Positions 1 through 7,613 of a DNA stretch of 64,000 nt are shown here, in pieces. Numbering within the stretch: the stretch's first letter is position 1; each line of letters opens with the position of its first letter. The position numbers and the translations under genes are program-made. The notes under the pieces were generated by a model. That model worked only from the letters and a program-made list of their open reading frames with translations, was not told the DNA's origin and did not search any database. This DNA comes from Phycisphaerales bacterium (GTDB taxonomy: Bacteria; Planctomycetota; Phycisphaerae; Phycisphaerales; UBA5793), in assembly GCA_020852515.1 (NCBI GenBank), contig JADZAS010000005.1, forward strand, positions 124,001-188,000, in the 5' to 3' direction.

Positions 1-1071
1 ACGCGCTGGATGGGGAAGCACCCGATCTTCACCTCGGCGATGGGCGCGACGCTGGTGGCGGTGATCATCCTGTCTACCGCGATCCTGGCTGTGTATTACG
101 GCGTTCGGCGACCGAGCCATTATGAGTACTCAGCCAATCACAACACCGCCTGGCTCAAGAGCGGCCTGGGGGCGCAGCTGGAAACGCTCGGAGGGGCTGA
201 AGAGCCTCCGGACTGCGTGAAAGCGATGATCGTGCCCCGGCCGAGTCGCTTCGGGGGCGGGCGCGTTACGCTGTACTGCGTCAAGTCGGGTCAGCATTCG
301 ACGGGGCAGCAACTGTGGGTGTGCGATCCGGACGATCTCGACACGCCGGTCTGGTCGACCGGGAATGACCCGCTTCGAACGCGACCCGCCATTCGGGTCA
401 AAGAGATGGCCGAGTCGAGCGATCAGGGTTACCTCACCTACGACTTTGCTGTCGCCGATGTGTTCCCGGAGGTGCCCGGGAACGAGATCATCGTGGTCCA
501 TGAGCAGGTGTCCGACTCTCCCAATGCCATTCGCGTGTATGACTTTGGGGGAAACGTGCTCTTTGAAGCGTGGCACTTCGGGCACCTGGCGCAGGTCCGG
601 TGGTGGGCACGGGAAGGGCTCCTGATCGCAGCCGGTGATCGGCACGGCATTCCCGACATTCTGCGAAACGGTTTCGGGTATCCGCCGCCGTGGCCGAAGG
701 TCGTCATGGCGCTGCGGCCCCGCCTCGGTGGGCGTTTTGGCTGGGCCAACGAACGCGACTGGCCCGACGACTGGCGCACGGATCCGAACATCACGGAGAC
801 GCTCGTGTGGTACAAGGTGCTCATGCCGGAGGAATGGTGGCAGGAGTTCAACTCTCCCATGGTCGACATACCGTCGGGCGCCGGCACGGGCGGCCCCTGC
901 GTGGTGATCCACTTTGATGCATCGAAGCAAGTCGGCATGTCGTTGCAGGTGAATGCGACGGGCGATCGGATCGTCCTTCAATCCAATGATGAATTTCGCA
1001 AGTTGAGATCAGCATTCCCCGAGGAGTCGCCCACGCTTGTGGAGTGGCCTCCGAAGAAGGATGACCGGTAG
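1..1071 (+). CDS. C-terminal part of a membrane protein, probably the extracytoplasmic tail of a Ser/Thr kinase (5' partial)
   Basis: The frame is open from base 1 (Thr-Arg-Trp-Met), so the ATG at 10 need not be the real start and the gene probably begins outside the window. One transmembrane segment follows directly (about residues 12-32 counted from that Met), preceded by a basic RWMGKHP stretch. About 320 soluble residues follow with no motif I can name; fragments such as VPGNEIIVVHEQ and AIRVYDFGGNVLFEAW suggest a beta-rich, propeller-like sensor. Planctomycete protein kinases often have an R-W-x-x-x-x-P juxtamembrane stretch after the catalytic domain followed by such a tail, so a kinase upstream is the best guess. 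That is inference; no kinase motif is inside the window. It converges with the DUF3592 gene 66 bp downstream. Confidence 0.55.
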   Translation, partial: TRWMGKHPIFTSAMGATLVAVIILSTAILAVYYGVRRPSHYEYSANHNTAWLKSGLGAQLETLGGAEEPPDCVKAMIVPRPSRFGGGRVTLYCVKSGQHSTGQQLWVCDPDDLDTPVWSTGNDPLRTRPAIRVKEMAESSDQGYLTYDFAVADVFPEVPGNEIIVVHEQVSDSPNAIRVYDFGGNVLFEAWHFGHLAQVRWWAREGLLIAAGDRHGIPDILRNGFGYPPPWPKVVMALRPRLGGRFGWANERDWPDDWRTDPNITETLVWYKVLMPEEWWQEFNSPMVDIPSGAGTGGPCVVIHFDASKQVGMSLQVNATGDRIVLQSNDEFRKLRSAFPEESPTLVEWPPKKDDR

Positions 1072-1137
1072 ATTCACGCCGGGAGGCATCCAGCGCCTCT
1101 GGTGGATCGGCGTGGCGCCCGTGGCGCACCGTGAGCG

Positions 1138-2184
1138 TCACTCGGCTCGCAGGAGGCCGACCTGGCCGCGCAGCCACTCGGAAAAGCCGTCTGCCCGGGT
1201 CCGGGTGGTGAATCGTGCCGCCAATTCATCCCGACTGCCGGCGCCATCCGCTGATGCGACTGTCAGGTGCGCGGCGAAGTAACGCTGCGTCGACTCACCC
1301 GAGGCTGAGAGTTCGCCGCGCACTCTTACCGCCCTCACGTGATCCAGCGGCAGGTCGAGGCGGTGGGACCGGTCGCCAACTGGCGGCAGGCTAAGCGTTC
1401 GATGGCGTCGATTGATGATGAGATCGGCCTCGCCGCGCGAGAGTGCGAATGCCTGCCATGCGAATGCGGCTGCGCCCGCAACGGGCGCGACGATCCACAC
1501 GCCGTAGACAAATTCGAATGACGGAGCCATGTGCAGCGCGAAGCCGGCGATGAAGACGCTGACAAAGGGAACACCAATCACGCCGCCGGCGAAGGCGACG
1601 ATCGGAAGCAGGCGCGGCAGGCGAGCGCGGATCTCGTCACGCCGTTCGATGATCTTCACGCCTCCCGCCGGCGGATCGGTGATGAATACGCGCAGCCAGT
1701 AACAGAAAAGTCCCCACGCGCCGGCAATGAGCAGGTTCGGAACGGTCATGAACAGCATCAGGAAGGCGTCGCTTGAGTCGAGTTCCGTGCTCAGCACCGC
1801 GTCGTCGGGTTGGTTGGGGTTGTAGTGGACGATCACTTCGCTTCCGGGCGAATACCGGGCCACGATCTCTTCGGCATATGAGGGATCGGAGAGGCCGAGG
1901 TTGCCGTGTCGCCACGCACTGCTCTCGAAATTCTTGCCGTCGATCTCGTAGGCGAACGTAATCTCCGGGCGGTGCGAGTTTCCGCCCTCGGAGTCGGCAG
2001 TTGTCTCCACGCTGCTGTGCAGAATCGTCCCCGTGGTGGTCGGATAGCTTTGGGTTCGCAACTGCCCGACGATCGAGCCGAGAAAGAAATAGTCGAACGG
2101 GCCGATCACTCCCGTTGCGATGGTCGCGGTGAGCAGTGCGCCAAGCAATGTCTTCAGGCGCTGGTTCAGCGGAGTGTTGGGCAT
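1138..2184 (-). CDS. DUF3592 domain membrane protein
   Basis: A protein of 348 residues. After an N-terminal membrane segment (about residues 13-38) comes a DUF3592-type beta-rich stretch with the usual pattern: TTTGTILHS near residue 50, then PEITFAYEIDGKNF, then SPGSEVIVHYNPNQPDDAVL near 110-130. Three further membrane segments are visible at about 142-168, 193-218 and 226-248, followed by a cytoplasmic tail of about 95 residues. DUF3592 proteins are membrane proteins of unknown function. It lies 28 bp downstream of the ABC permease on the same strand, so it may share that transcript, but nothing in it indicates a transport role. Confidence 0.7.
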   Translation of the reverse strand: MPNTPLNQRLKTLLGALLTATIATGVIGPFDYFFLGSIVGQLRTQSYPTTTGTILHSSVETTADSEGGNSHRPEITFAYEIDGKNFESSAWRHGNLGLSDPSYAEEIVARYSPGSEVIVHYNPNQPDDAVLSTELDSSDAFLMLFMTVPNLLIAGAWGLFCYWLRVFITDPPAGGVKIIERRDEIRARLPRLLPIVAFAGGVIGVPFVSVFIAGFALHMAPSFEFVYGVWIVAPVAGAAAFAWQAFALSRGEADLIINRRHRTLSLPPVGDRSHRLDLPLDHVRAVRVRGELSASGESTQRYFAAHLTVASADGAGSRDELAARFTTRTRADGFSEWLRGQVGLLRAE

Positions 2185-2212
2185 GCGAACCTCCGGTGCG
2201 GCGTCTCGTCGT

Positions 2213-3268
2213 CTACCCCTCCGACCGGCTGCGCTGCAGCAGCACCGCGAGGAGGATGACGCCGGCTGTGACGAGGCCCTGCCAGTGGCTGCTCACGTTG
2301 GCGAGGATGAGCACGTTGTCAATCATGCCCAGGATCAGCACGCCGATGACCGTGCCCCAGATGCGCCCGCGCCCGCCGCTCAGTCGCGTGCCGCCGATCA
2401 CGACCGCGGCGATGGCGTCGAGTTCGAGCAGGATGCCGGTGTTCGACGAATCGATGCCGCTGAGGCGCGAAGCCAGCAGCACCGCCGCAATCCCCGTGCA
2501 CAGCCCGACGATCGTATAGGTGATGAGCCGCACGCGATCGACATTGATCGCGCTGTAGCGAGCCGCGGTCTCGTTCGAGCCGACCGCGACCACGTATCTT
2601 CCAAACCGCGTGTGGCTGAGTAGCACCTGGCCGAGAATGGCAATCGAGATGAACACGATGATCGGCCAGGTGAGATGGAGGGCAATGTCGCGGCCAGTGG
2701 CGTCGGTCCAGCTGAGCAGTGGAATGCCGTTGTTGGTGCTGCTGATGGCCTCGAATGAACTCACTCCAAAGACGCTCTCCCCGCCGCCATCCATGAGAAC
2801 GAGCACGGCGGAGCGATAGGCGGCCAGGCCGCACAGCGTAGCGATGAACGGCGCCACGCGCCCCTTGCTCACGATCAGGCCCGTGATCCAGCCGAGCACC
2901 ATGCCGGCGAGCGGCGCGATGGCGCACGCCGCGAGCACGCCCAGCCACTCCGTCCCGCTCGATTCGATGATCTTCTTCATCAGGACCACCGCCAGGCCGC
3001 CGACGAACGCGATCATGGAACCCACTGAAAGGTCAATGCCGCCCGAGATGATCACGAACGTCATGCCGATCGCGACGATGCCCAGAAAGGCCTTCTGATT
3101 GACGATATTGAGAATGTTTTCCGGGTTGAGAAAGGAATCGCGCGTCGCGGGCAGCAGCGAACATACCGCGGCCATGATGACCAGCGCCATCAGCCCGCCC
3201 CACGTCTCGAATACATCGGACCAGCGGAACCGCGGGGCGCTCGGGGTGTTGGGCTTGTCCTGGATCAC
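2213..3268 (-). CDS. Sugar-type ABC transporter permease (RbsC/YjfF-like)
   Basis: Inner-membrane permease of a carbohydrate-uptake (CUT2-type) ABC importer, 351 residues with many hydrophobic segments. Family signatures are clear: NILNIVNQKAFLGIVAIGMTFVIISGGIDLSVGS near the N-terminus, GRYVVAVGSNETAARYSAINVDRVR in the coupling region, and AIAAVVIGGTRLSGGRGRIWGTVIG near the C-terminus. I chose the GTG at 3268, which overlaps the TGA of the upstream ATPase gene as GTGA; the frame extends further upstream but only through sequence coding for the ATPase. The overlap implies translational coupling with the ATPase. No periplasmic binding-protein gene is adjacent, so the substrate cannot be inferred. 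Confidence 0.9.
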   Translation of the reverse strand: MIQDKPNTPSAPRFRWSDVFETWGGLMALVIMAAVCSLLPATRDSFLNPENILNIVNQKAFLGIVAIGMTFVIISGGIDLSVGSMIAFVGGLAVVLMKKIIESSGTEWLGVLAACAIAPLAGMVLGWITGLIVSKGRVAPFIATLCGLAAYRSAVLVLMDGGGESVFGVSSFEAISSTNNGIPLLSWTDATGRDIALHLTWPIIVFISIAILGQVLLSHTRFGRYVVAVGSNETAARYSAINVDRVRLITYTIVGLCTGIAAVLLASRLSGIDSSNTGILLELDAIAAVVIGGTRLSGGRGRIWGTVIGVLILGMIDNVLILANVSSHWQGLVTAGVILLAVLLQRSRSEG

Positions 3269-4767
3269 GCGACGCGGTTCTCCCGCAGCCCGGCGGCGAG
3301 GTGCATGATGTCGGCCTCGGTGGCCTTGTCGCCGGGCAGCGCTCCAACAATACGCCCGTTGCGCATCACGAGAATGCGATGGCACAGGCCGATCAGTTCG
3401 GGCATCTCCGAGGAGATCATCACGATCGAGCGGCCTTCGGCGGCCAGTTGATGGATATGGCCGTAAATCTCCTGCTTGGCCCCGATGTCCACGCCGCGCG
3501 TCGGCTCATCGAGGATGAGCACGTTGGGCTTCGTGTCGAGCCATTTCGCCAGCGCCACCTTCTGCTGGTTGCCGCCGCTGAGCGAAGACACCCGCTGGCG
3601 CACGGTGGCGCAGCGCGTGCCGAGGCGCCGCGCATGCTCCACGGCGCTGGCCCGGCGGGCGGAAGCCTTGAGCAGCGGAGTGCCGTACGCGCGCAGATTC
3701 GCCAGCGTCGTGTTCTCCGTGATGCTCAAGTCGAGATGCAGGCCGCGCAACTTGCGGTCTTCCGACACATACGCCAGGCGGTGCGCGATGGCGTCGACTG
3801 GCCTGCGGATGTTCGCCGGCTCGCCGATGATGCTCACGCTGCCGCTTCGCCGCCGCCGCACGCCGGCGATCGCCTCGGCGAACTCGGTGCGGCCTGAGCC
3901 GACGAGCCCCGCCAGGCCGAGGATCTCGCCGCGATGCAGTTCAAACCCGGCGCCACGCACCCAGCCATCCACGAAAAAGTTGCGCACCTCGAGCACGGTG
4001 TCGGGCAGGTGAGCCGCGCGCTGGGGGAAGAGTTCACCGAGATCGCGCCCGACCATCAGGCGGGCCAGAGCCGCGTCGTCCACCTCGCGCGGCTCGACGG
4101 TCTTGACATACTGCCCGTCGCGCAGCACGGTGATCCGATCGCACAGCCGCCGCACCTCGGGCAGGATGTGCGAAATGTAGATGATCGTCACGCCGCGGTG
4201 CAGCCGCAACTGGTTGACCACGCGGAACAGCGCGTTGGTCTCGCGCTCGCTGAGTACGGCGGTGGGCTCATCCATGATGAGCAGCCGCGCTTCGCACGAC
4301 AGCGCCTTGGCGATTTCGACGAGCTGCTGATCGGCGATCGAGAGGCGGTTGACGCGCGTGCGCGGGCTGACGTTGGAGCCGAGTTGATTGAGCAGCTTGA
4401 GCGCTGCCGTCTCAGCCGAACCGCGATCGACAAGCCCCAGCGTGGTGCGTTCGCGGCCGAGGAAGATATTGTCGGCCACCGAGAGTTCGCCGATGAGATT
4501 GAGTTCCTGGTGGATCATCGCGATGCCGCGCTTCATCGCGTCGGCGGCGCTCCGAAGTTCGAGCGGGCGACCCTCGAAAGTGATCGACCCAGCCGTGGGC
4601 CGCTCCAGGCCGCTGAGCATTTTCATGAGCGTGCTCTTGCCGGCCCCGTTCTCGCCGATCACGCCGTGCGCTTCGCCGCGGTTGATGGTGAGCGAGAGGT
4701 CATTGACGGCCCGGACGGCCGGGTAGTCTTTGGTGACGCCGTTGATGGAGAGAATCGGCTCTGGCAC
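3265..4767 (-). CDS. Sugar-type ABC transporter ATP-binding protein, two fused ATPase domains (RbsA/MglA-like)
   Basis: Cytoplasmic ATPase of a CUT2-type importer, 500 residues, the usual length for RbsA. The first domain has Walker A GENGAGKST (about residue 38), Q-loop AMIHQELNLIGELSV, signature LSIADQQLVEIAKAL and Walker B LLIMDEPTAVL. The second has the degenerate Walker A GLVGSGRTE, the canonical LSGGNQQKVALAKWL and Walker B VLILDEPTRGVDIGAK. This asymmetry is normal for the family. I start at the GTG at 4767 (PEPILSINGVTKDYP); the upstream extension reads as non-coding. It is coupled by a GTGA overlap to the permease gene. No sugar-binding protein or sugar catabolic gene is next to the pair. 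Confidence 0.9.
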   Translation of the reverse strand: MPEPILSINGVTKDYPAVRAVNDLSLTINRGEAHGVIGENGAGKSTLMKMLSGLERPTAGSITFEGRPLELRSAADAMKRGIAMIHQELNLIGELSVADNIFLGRERTTLGLVDRGSAETAALKLLNQLGSNVSPRTRVNRLSIADQQLVEIAKALSCEARLLIMDEPTAVLSERETNALFRVVNQLRLHRGVTIIYISHILPEVRRLCDRITVLRDGQYVKTVEPREVDDAALARLMVGRDLGELFPQRAAHLPDTVLEVRNFFVDGWVRGAGFELHRGEILGLAGLVGSGRTEFAEAIAGVRRRRSGSVSIIGEPANIRRPVDAIAHRLAYVSEDRKLRGLHLDLSITENTTLANLRAYGTPLLKASARRASAVEHARRLGTRCATVRQRVSSLSGGNQQKVALAKWLDTKPNVLILDEPTRGVDIGAKQEIYGHIHQLAAEGRSIVMISSEMPELIGLCHRILVMRNGRIVGALPGDKATEADIMHLAAGLRENRVA

Positions 4768-4940
4768 AATGTGAAGATAGGCCCGCAACGCCGCCGCAGC
4801 GAGGAAGCGGACGCATGAGGCATCAAGCCAGGGCATCAAGGCGGCATAACCGCACGTTTAGCCGCGAGCAGAAGGCTCGGCGCAGGGGAGCGCTGCGAAA
4901 AGCGCCCAAATCGCGCCCGCGCACCGCGCCACCCCGCGCC

Positions 4941-7496
4941 TCACTCGATCCGCGCGACGTTGCTCGTGGTGCAGGTGGTGAGGTCGAGCAGTTGGAGGTA
5001 GCTGCCGCAGAGGTTGGGGCCGATGGTGGCGTTGAGTGTGCGCGAGCCGTTGGCGTCGGAGTTGACGACGGTGACGAGTTGAATCTGGTTGGTGCCCAGG
5101 CCGAGCGTGGTGCCGGCACAGGGATTGCCGTTGGGCACGACAAAGGAGCCGGTGTCGCGCGCGTAGATCAGCGCGGCGGATTCGTTTGGTGTTGCACCGG
5201 TCCATTCGATGTGGATGGGGCCGCCGGTTGGGCAGGTGGCGTTGACGAGAAGATCGACCACAGCATCCAAGAGCCGAACTCTTGCGATGAATCCATCTCC
5301 AGCGTACCCCCCTGAACCGTAGTAGGAGTTGTTTCGACCCTCAAAGTCAACCGAGACCGTGTCTCCGGAGACCAGTACGTTCTCATCGCGGTCGACCGCC
5401 ACCCCGTAGGCCATGTCCGTGTCAGAACCACCGAGATACATCATCCACCGAATGCTGCTCGGTTGATCAAGCTGCAACACGAACGCGTCACTCCCGCCGT
5501 GACGCTCGTTAATGCGTCCCGGAAAGGAGTCAGATGTTGTGCTTCCCGCAACGATGATGGTCGAATCCGGGCCAAGGGCAACGTTGCGACCATAACCGGA
5601 ACCCAGGAACATGGTCCACACATGGGCACCGGATGGCTTCACCTTCGAAACAAACGCCACTGAGTGGCCTCCCGGCCACTCGCCAACTGCACCTTCAAAA
5701 TCTTGAGATCGCGTCTCGCCGGTGATGAATACGTCGCCGTTACTGCTCACCGCAACGTCTCGACCGAACTCGTCATTGCTTCCACCCAAATAGACCATCC
5801 ACTCGACCGATCCGAGCGGGCTGACTTTCGCAGCAAAAGTGTCATAATCACCGTGCCTTCGGTTCGTGCGTCCTTCGAAATCCCCAGACCCGGTATTGCC
5901 GGTGACAAATGCGCTGCCATCGCTTCCGGCGGCAATACCTCGACCCGGATCCCAGTCACCTCCGCCCAGGTAGGTCATCCAGTACAACTCTCCGAGGTGA
6001 CCGACCTTTACGACAAAGGCGTCCCTACGTCCATGCAGAGCGTTGTTCCGGCCCTCAAAGTCATCCGAGTCGGTGGTCCCGGTCATGAGTACATGGCCCT
6101 CGACGTCAAGTGCAAGGTCAACAGCAATGCCGCCGATGTCCGAATCACCCTCGTGTCTGCTGCCCCCGACGAAGGTCGCCCAGCGGACTGACCCCGCCGA
6201 ATCGATTTTGGCGATGAAGCAGTCTCCCGTGCCGTGGTAGTGGTTGGTTCGTCCCGAGAAATCTGGGGAACCTGTGGAACCTCCTACAAAAGCATTATCC
6301 GAGGCATCAACCTCGACGGCGTATCCGAACTCGGTCGCAGTGCCACCGAGATAAGTCATCCAGACAAGTTGGCCCGCCGATGAGATCTTTGCGAGGATCG
6401 CATCATTCGCTCCATGCAGATCATTGATCCGTCCACCAAAGTCGACCGAAAACGACTCACCGGTGACCAGCGCGTTTCCACTTGAGTCAACGGCGCAGCC
6501 ATACACATGCTCGTCGCTGCTTCCGCCCAGATAAGCCATCCAGTGTAGATTCGGATCAACGACGAGCCCGCGATTGGAATCGACCGGGCCGTCGAGGGTG
6601 ATCGTGTATGTCGTGTTGTTGACGAGTTCGAAGCGCGCGGGGATGGTGAGGTCGGTGGAACGGGCGTCTCGCCCGTTCGATGAGGTGTTTCCGATGGCCT
6701 CACGCTCGACGGCTGGGACAACCGTTGCACCGTTCTCCTGCCAGACCAGCGGGGCCGCGTCTGTCAGTGTGCCCAATGACGTCGCGATGTGCAGGCTGCC
6801 GGCTTGGTCGATGCACAGTGACTCGATGCCGTCGTATTGGATGCGGATCTGTGACCAGTCGGCGCCGGGGGCGACGTGGAATTCGTACTTGAGTACGCCG
6901 TCGGCGTCTGATTCAGACGCGAAGCCGCGGGCGCCATCGCCGGTGATGTGCAGGTCAACGCCATCGTAGAGGTTGCGATAAACCACTTCGCCGAACGATG
7001 GCACGTTGCTCGCCCACTTCGAGTCATCATCGCCGACGAAGTAGTTGAACTTCGCGCTGCGCGGCTGCGCGGCAACCGGCTGCACCTCGTTGCTGCCGGG
7101 AAACGTCACGGCGAGGGTGAGGTGCTCCCAAGCCGGGGCAGAGTCCTCGTCGCCCGGGATTTCGTCGTAAAGGAGGGAACGTGCGCCGCTGACGTTGTCG
7201 ATCCGGGTCGGCGCGGAGCCTTTGCCCCGGCTTGTTGTGGGCGCTTCATCGCCGACCTGCCGCGCGAGATGCATCGTGAACGAAGACTCGCGAAAGGCGA
7301 TGTCCAGGCCGCGCGCGCGGTAGCCGAAGATCACCCCGGCATCACTCCACTGCCCCTCGTTGGGCACGAAGTACACCCCGCGCAGGCCGAGGTTGAGCGG
7401 CTGGGCGCTCGGCGACTGGAACGCAGACGCACCCGCCGCGAGCGCAAGCGAAGACACCAGTGCGAGACCCAGACTCCGAGTGCAAGCGTGGCGCAT
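4941..7496 (-). CDS. Secreted SBBP-repeat protein, copy 1
   Basis: A secreted protein of 851 residues. The ATG at 7496 follows a strong ribosome-binding site (GGAGGAGG) and opens a signal peptide ending near ASAFQS (residue 25). The N-terminal domain (about 30-320; GLRGVYFVPNEGQWSDAGV) is the one that often precedes SBBP repeats. About seven or eight SBBP repeats follow, with the theme WMTYLGGS-x-D-x-GxxIAV-x-VTGxTxSxDFxGR-x-HG-x-DAFVxKV. The last 100 residues form a cysteine-containing module (CPTGGPI, CAGTTLGLG, LCGSYLQLLDLTTCTTSNV). Function is unknown; such proteins are taken to be cell-surface beta-propellers. The copy at 14544 is near-identical at both ends and diverged in the repeats. 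Three short palindromes sit in frame (7134-7158, 7203-7230, 6658-6678). Confidence 0.85.
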   Translation of the reverse strand: MRHACTRSLGLALVSSLALAAGASAFQSPSAQPLNLGLRGVYFVPNEGQWSDAGVIFGYRARGLDIAFRESSFTMHLARQVGDEAPTTSRGKGSAPTRIDNVSGARSLLYDEIPGDEDSAPAWEHLTLAVTFPGSNEVQPVAAQPRSAKFNYFVGDDDSKWASNVPSFGEVVYRNLYDGVDLHITGDGARGFASESDADGVLKYEFHVAPGADWSQIRIQYDGIESLCIDQAGSLHIATSLGTLTDAAPLVWQENGATVVPAVEREAIGNTSSNGRDARSTDLTIPARFELVNNTTYTITLDGPVDSNRGLVVDPNLHWMAYLGGSSDEHVYGCAVDSSGNALVTGESFSVDFGGRINDLHGANDAILAKISSAGQLVWMTYLGGTATEFGYAVEVDASDNAFVGGSTGSPDFSGRTNHYHGTGDCFIAKIDSAGSVRWATFVGGSRHEGDSDIGGIAVDLALDVEGHVLMTGTTDSDDFEGRNNALHGRRDAFVVKVGHLGELYWMTYLGGGDWDPGRGIAAGSDGSAFVTGNTGSGDFEGRTNRRHGDYDTFAAKVSPLGSVEWMVYLGGSNDEFGRDVAVSSNGDVFITGETRSQDFEGAVGEWPGGHSVAFVSKVKPSGAHVWTMFLGSGYGRNVALGPDSTIIVAGSTTSDSFPGRINERHGGSDAFVLQLDQPSSIRWMMYLGGSDTDMAYGVAVDRDENVLVSGDTVSVDFEGRNNSYYGSGGYAGDGFIARVRLLDAVVDLLVNATCPTGGPIHIEWTGATPNESAALIYARDTGSFVVPNGNPCAGTTLGLGTNQIQLVTVVNSDANGSRTLNATIGPNLCGSYLQLLDLTTCTTSNVARIE
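6658..6678. repeat. In-frame palindrome, NGRDARS type
   Basis: A perfect 9-bp inverted repeat, GAACGGGCG / CGCCCGTTC, with a 3-base loop. On the coding (minus) strand it reads Asn-Gly-Arg-Asp-Ala-Arg-Ser within SBBP copy 1. The surrounding protein aligns to SBBP copy 2, where the same spacer before TIPARFELVNNTTYT carries a different palindrome (15320-15347). Confidence 0.75.
7134..7158. repeat. In-frame palindrome, GDEDSAPA type
   Basis: Arms CCGGGGC and GCCCGGG flank a 12-base loop with GAGTCCTC. It encodes PGDEDSAPAW in SBBP copy 1. The equivalent site in copy 2 (14885-14910) keeps the element with better-matched arms. Confidence 0.6.
7203..7230. repeat. In-frame palindrome, GKGSAP type
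   Basis: CCGGG...CCCGG arms around a loop containing AAAGGCTCCGCG (coding strand). It encodes SRGKGSAPTRI in SBBP copy 1. The same loop recurs at 14810-14838 and 15320-15347. Confidence 0.65.
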
Positions 7497-7515
7497 GACA
7501 ATCCTCCTCCACCCG

Positions 7516-7544
7516 AGGATACCGGAAATCGCAGCGCAACGCAA
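7516..7544 (-). promoter_or_regulatory. Probable sigma70-type promoter of SBBP copy 1
   Basis: On the minus strand, TTGCGT (7544-7539) and TATCCT (7521-7516) are separated by exactly 17 bp, with the start codon 20 bp after the -10. The same two hexamers at the same spacing precede SBBP copy 2 although the bases between and before them have diverged, which supports function. Confidence 0.5.
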
Positions 7545-7613
7545 GGGTCAAAACGCGAAGCCGCAAGCGGCGTGCGGCACACACAGCGAAAGTGGGCCTC
7601 TGAAGCCTGGTTT

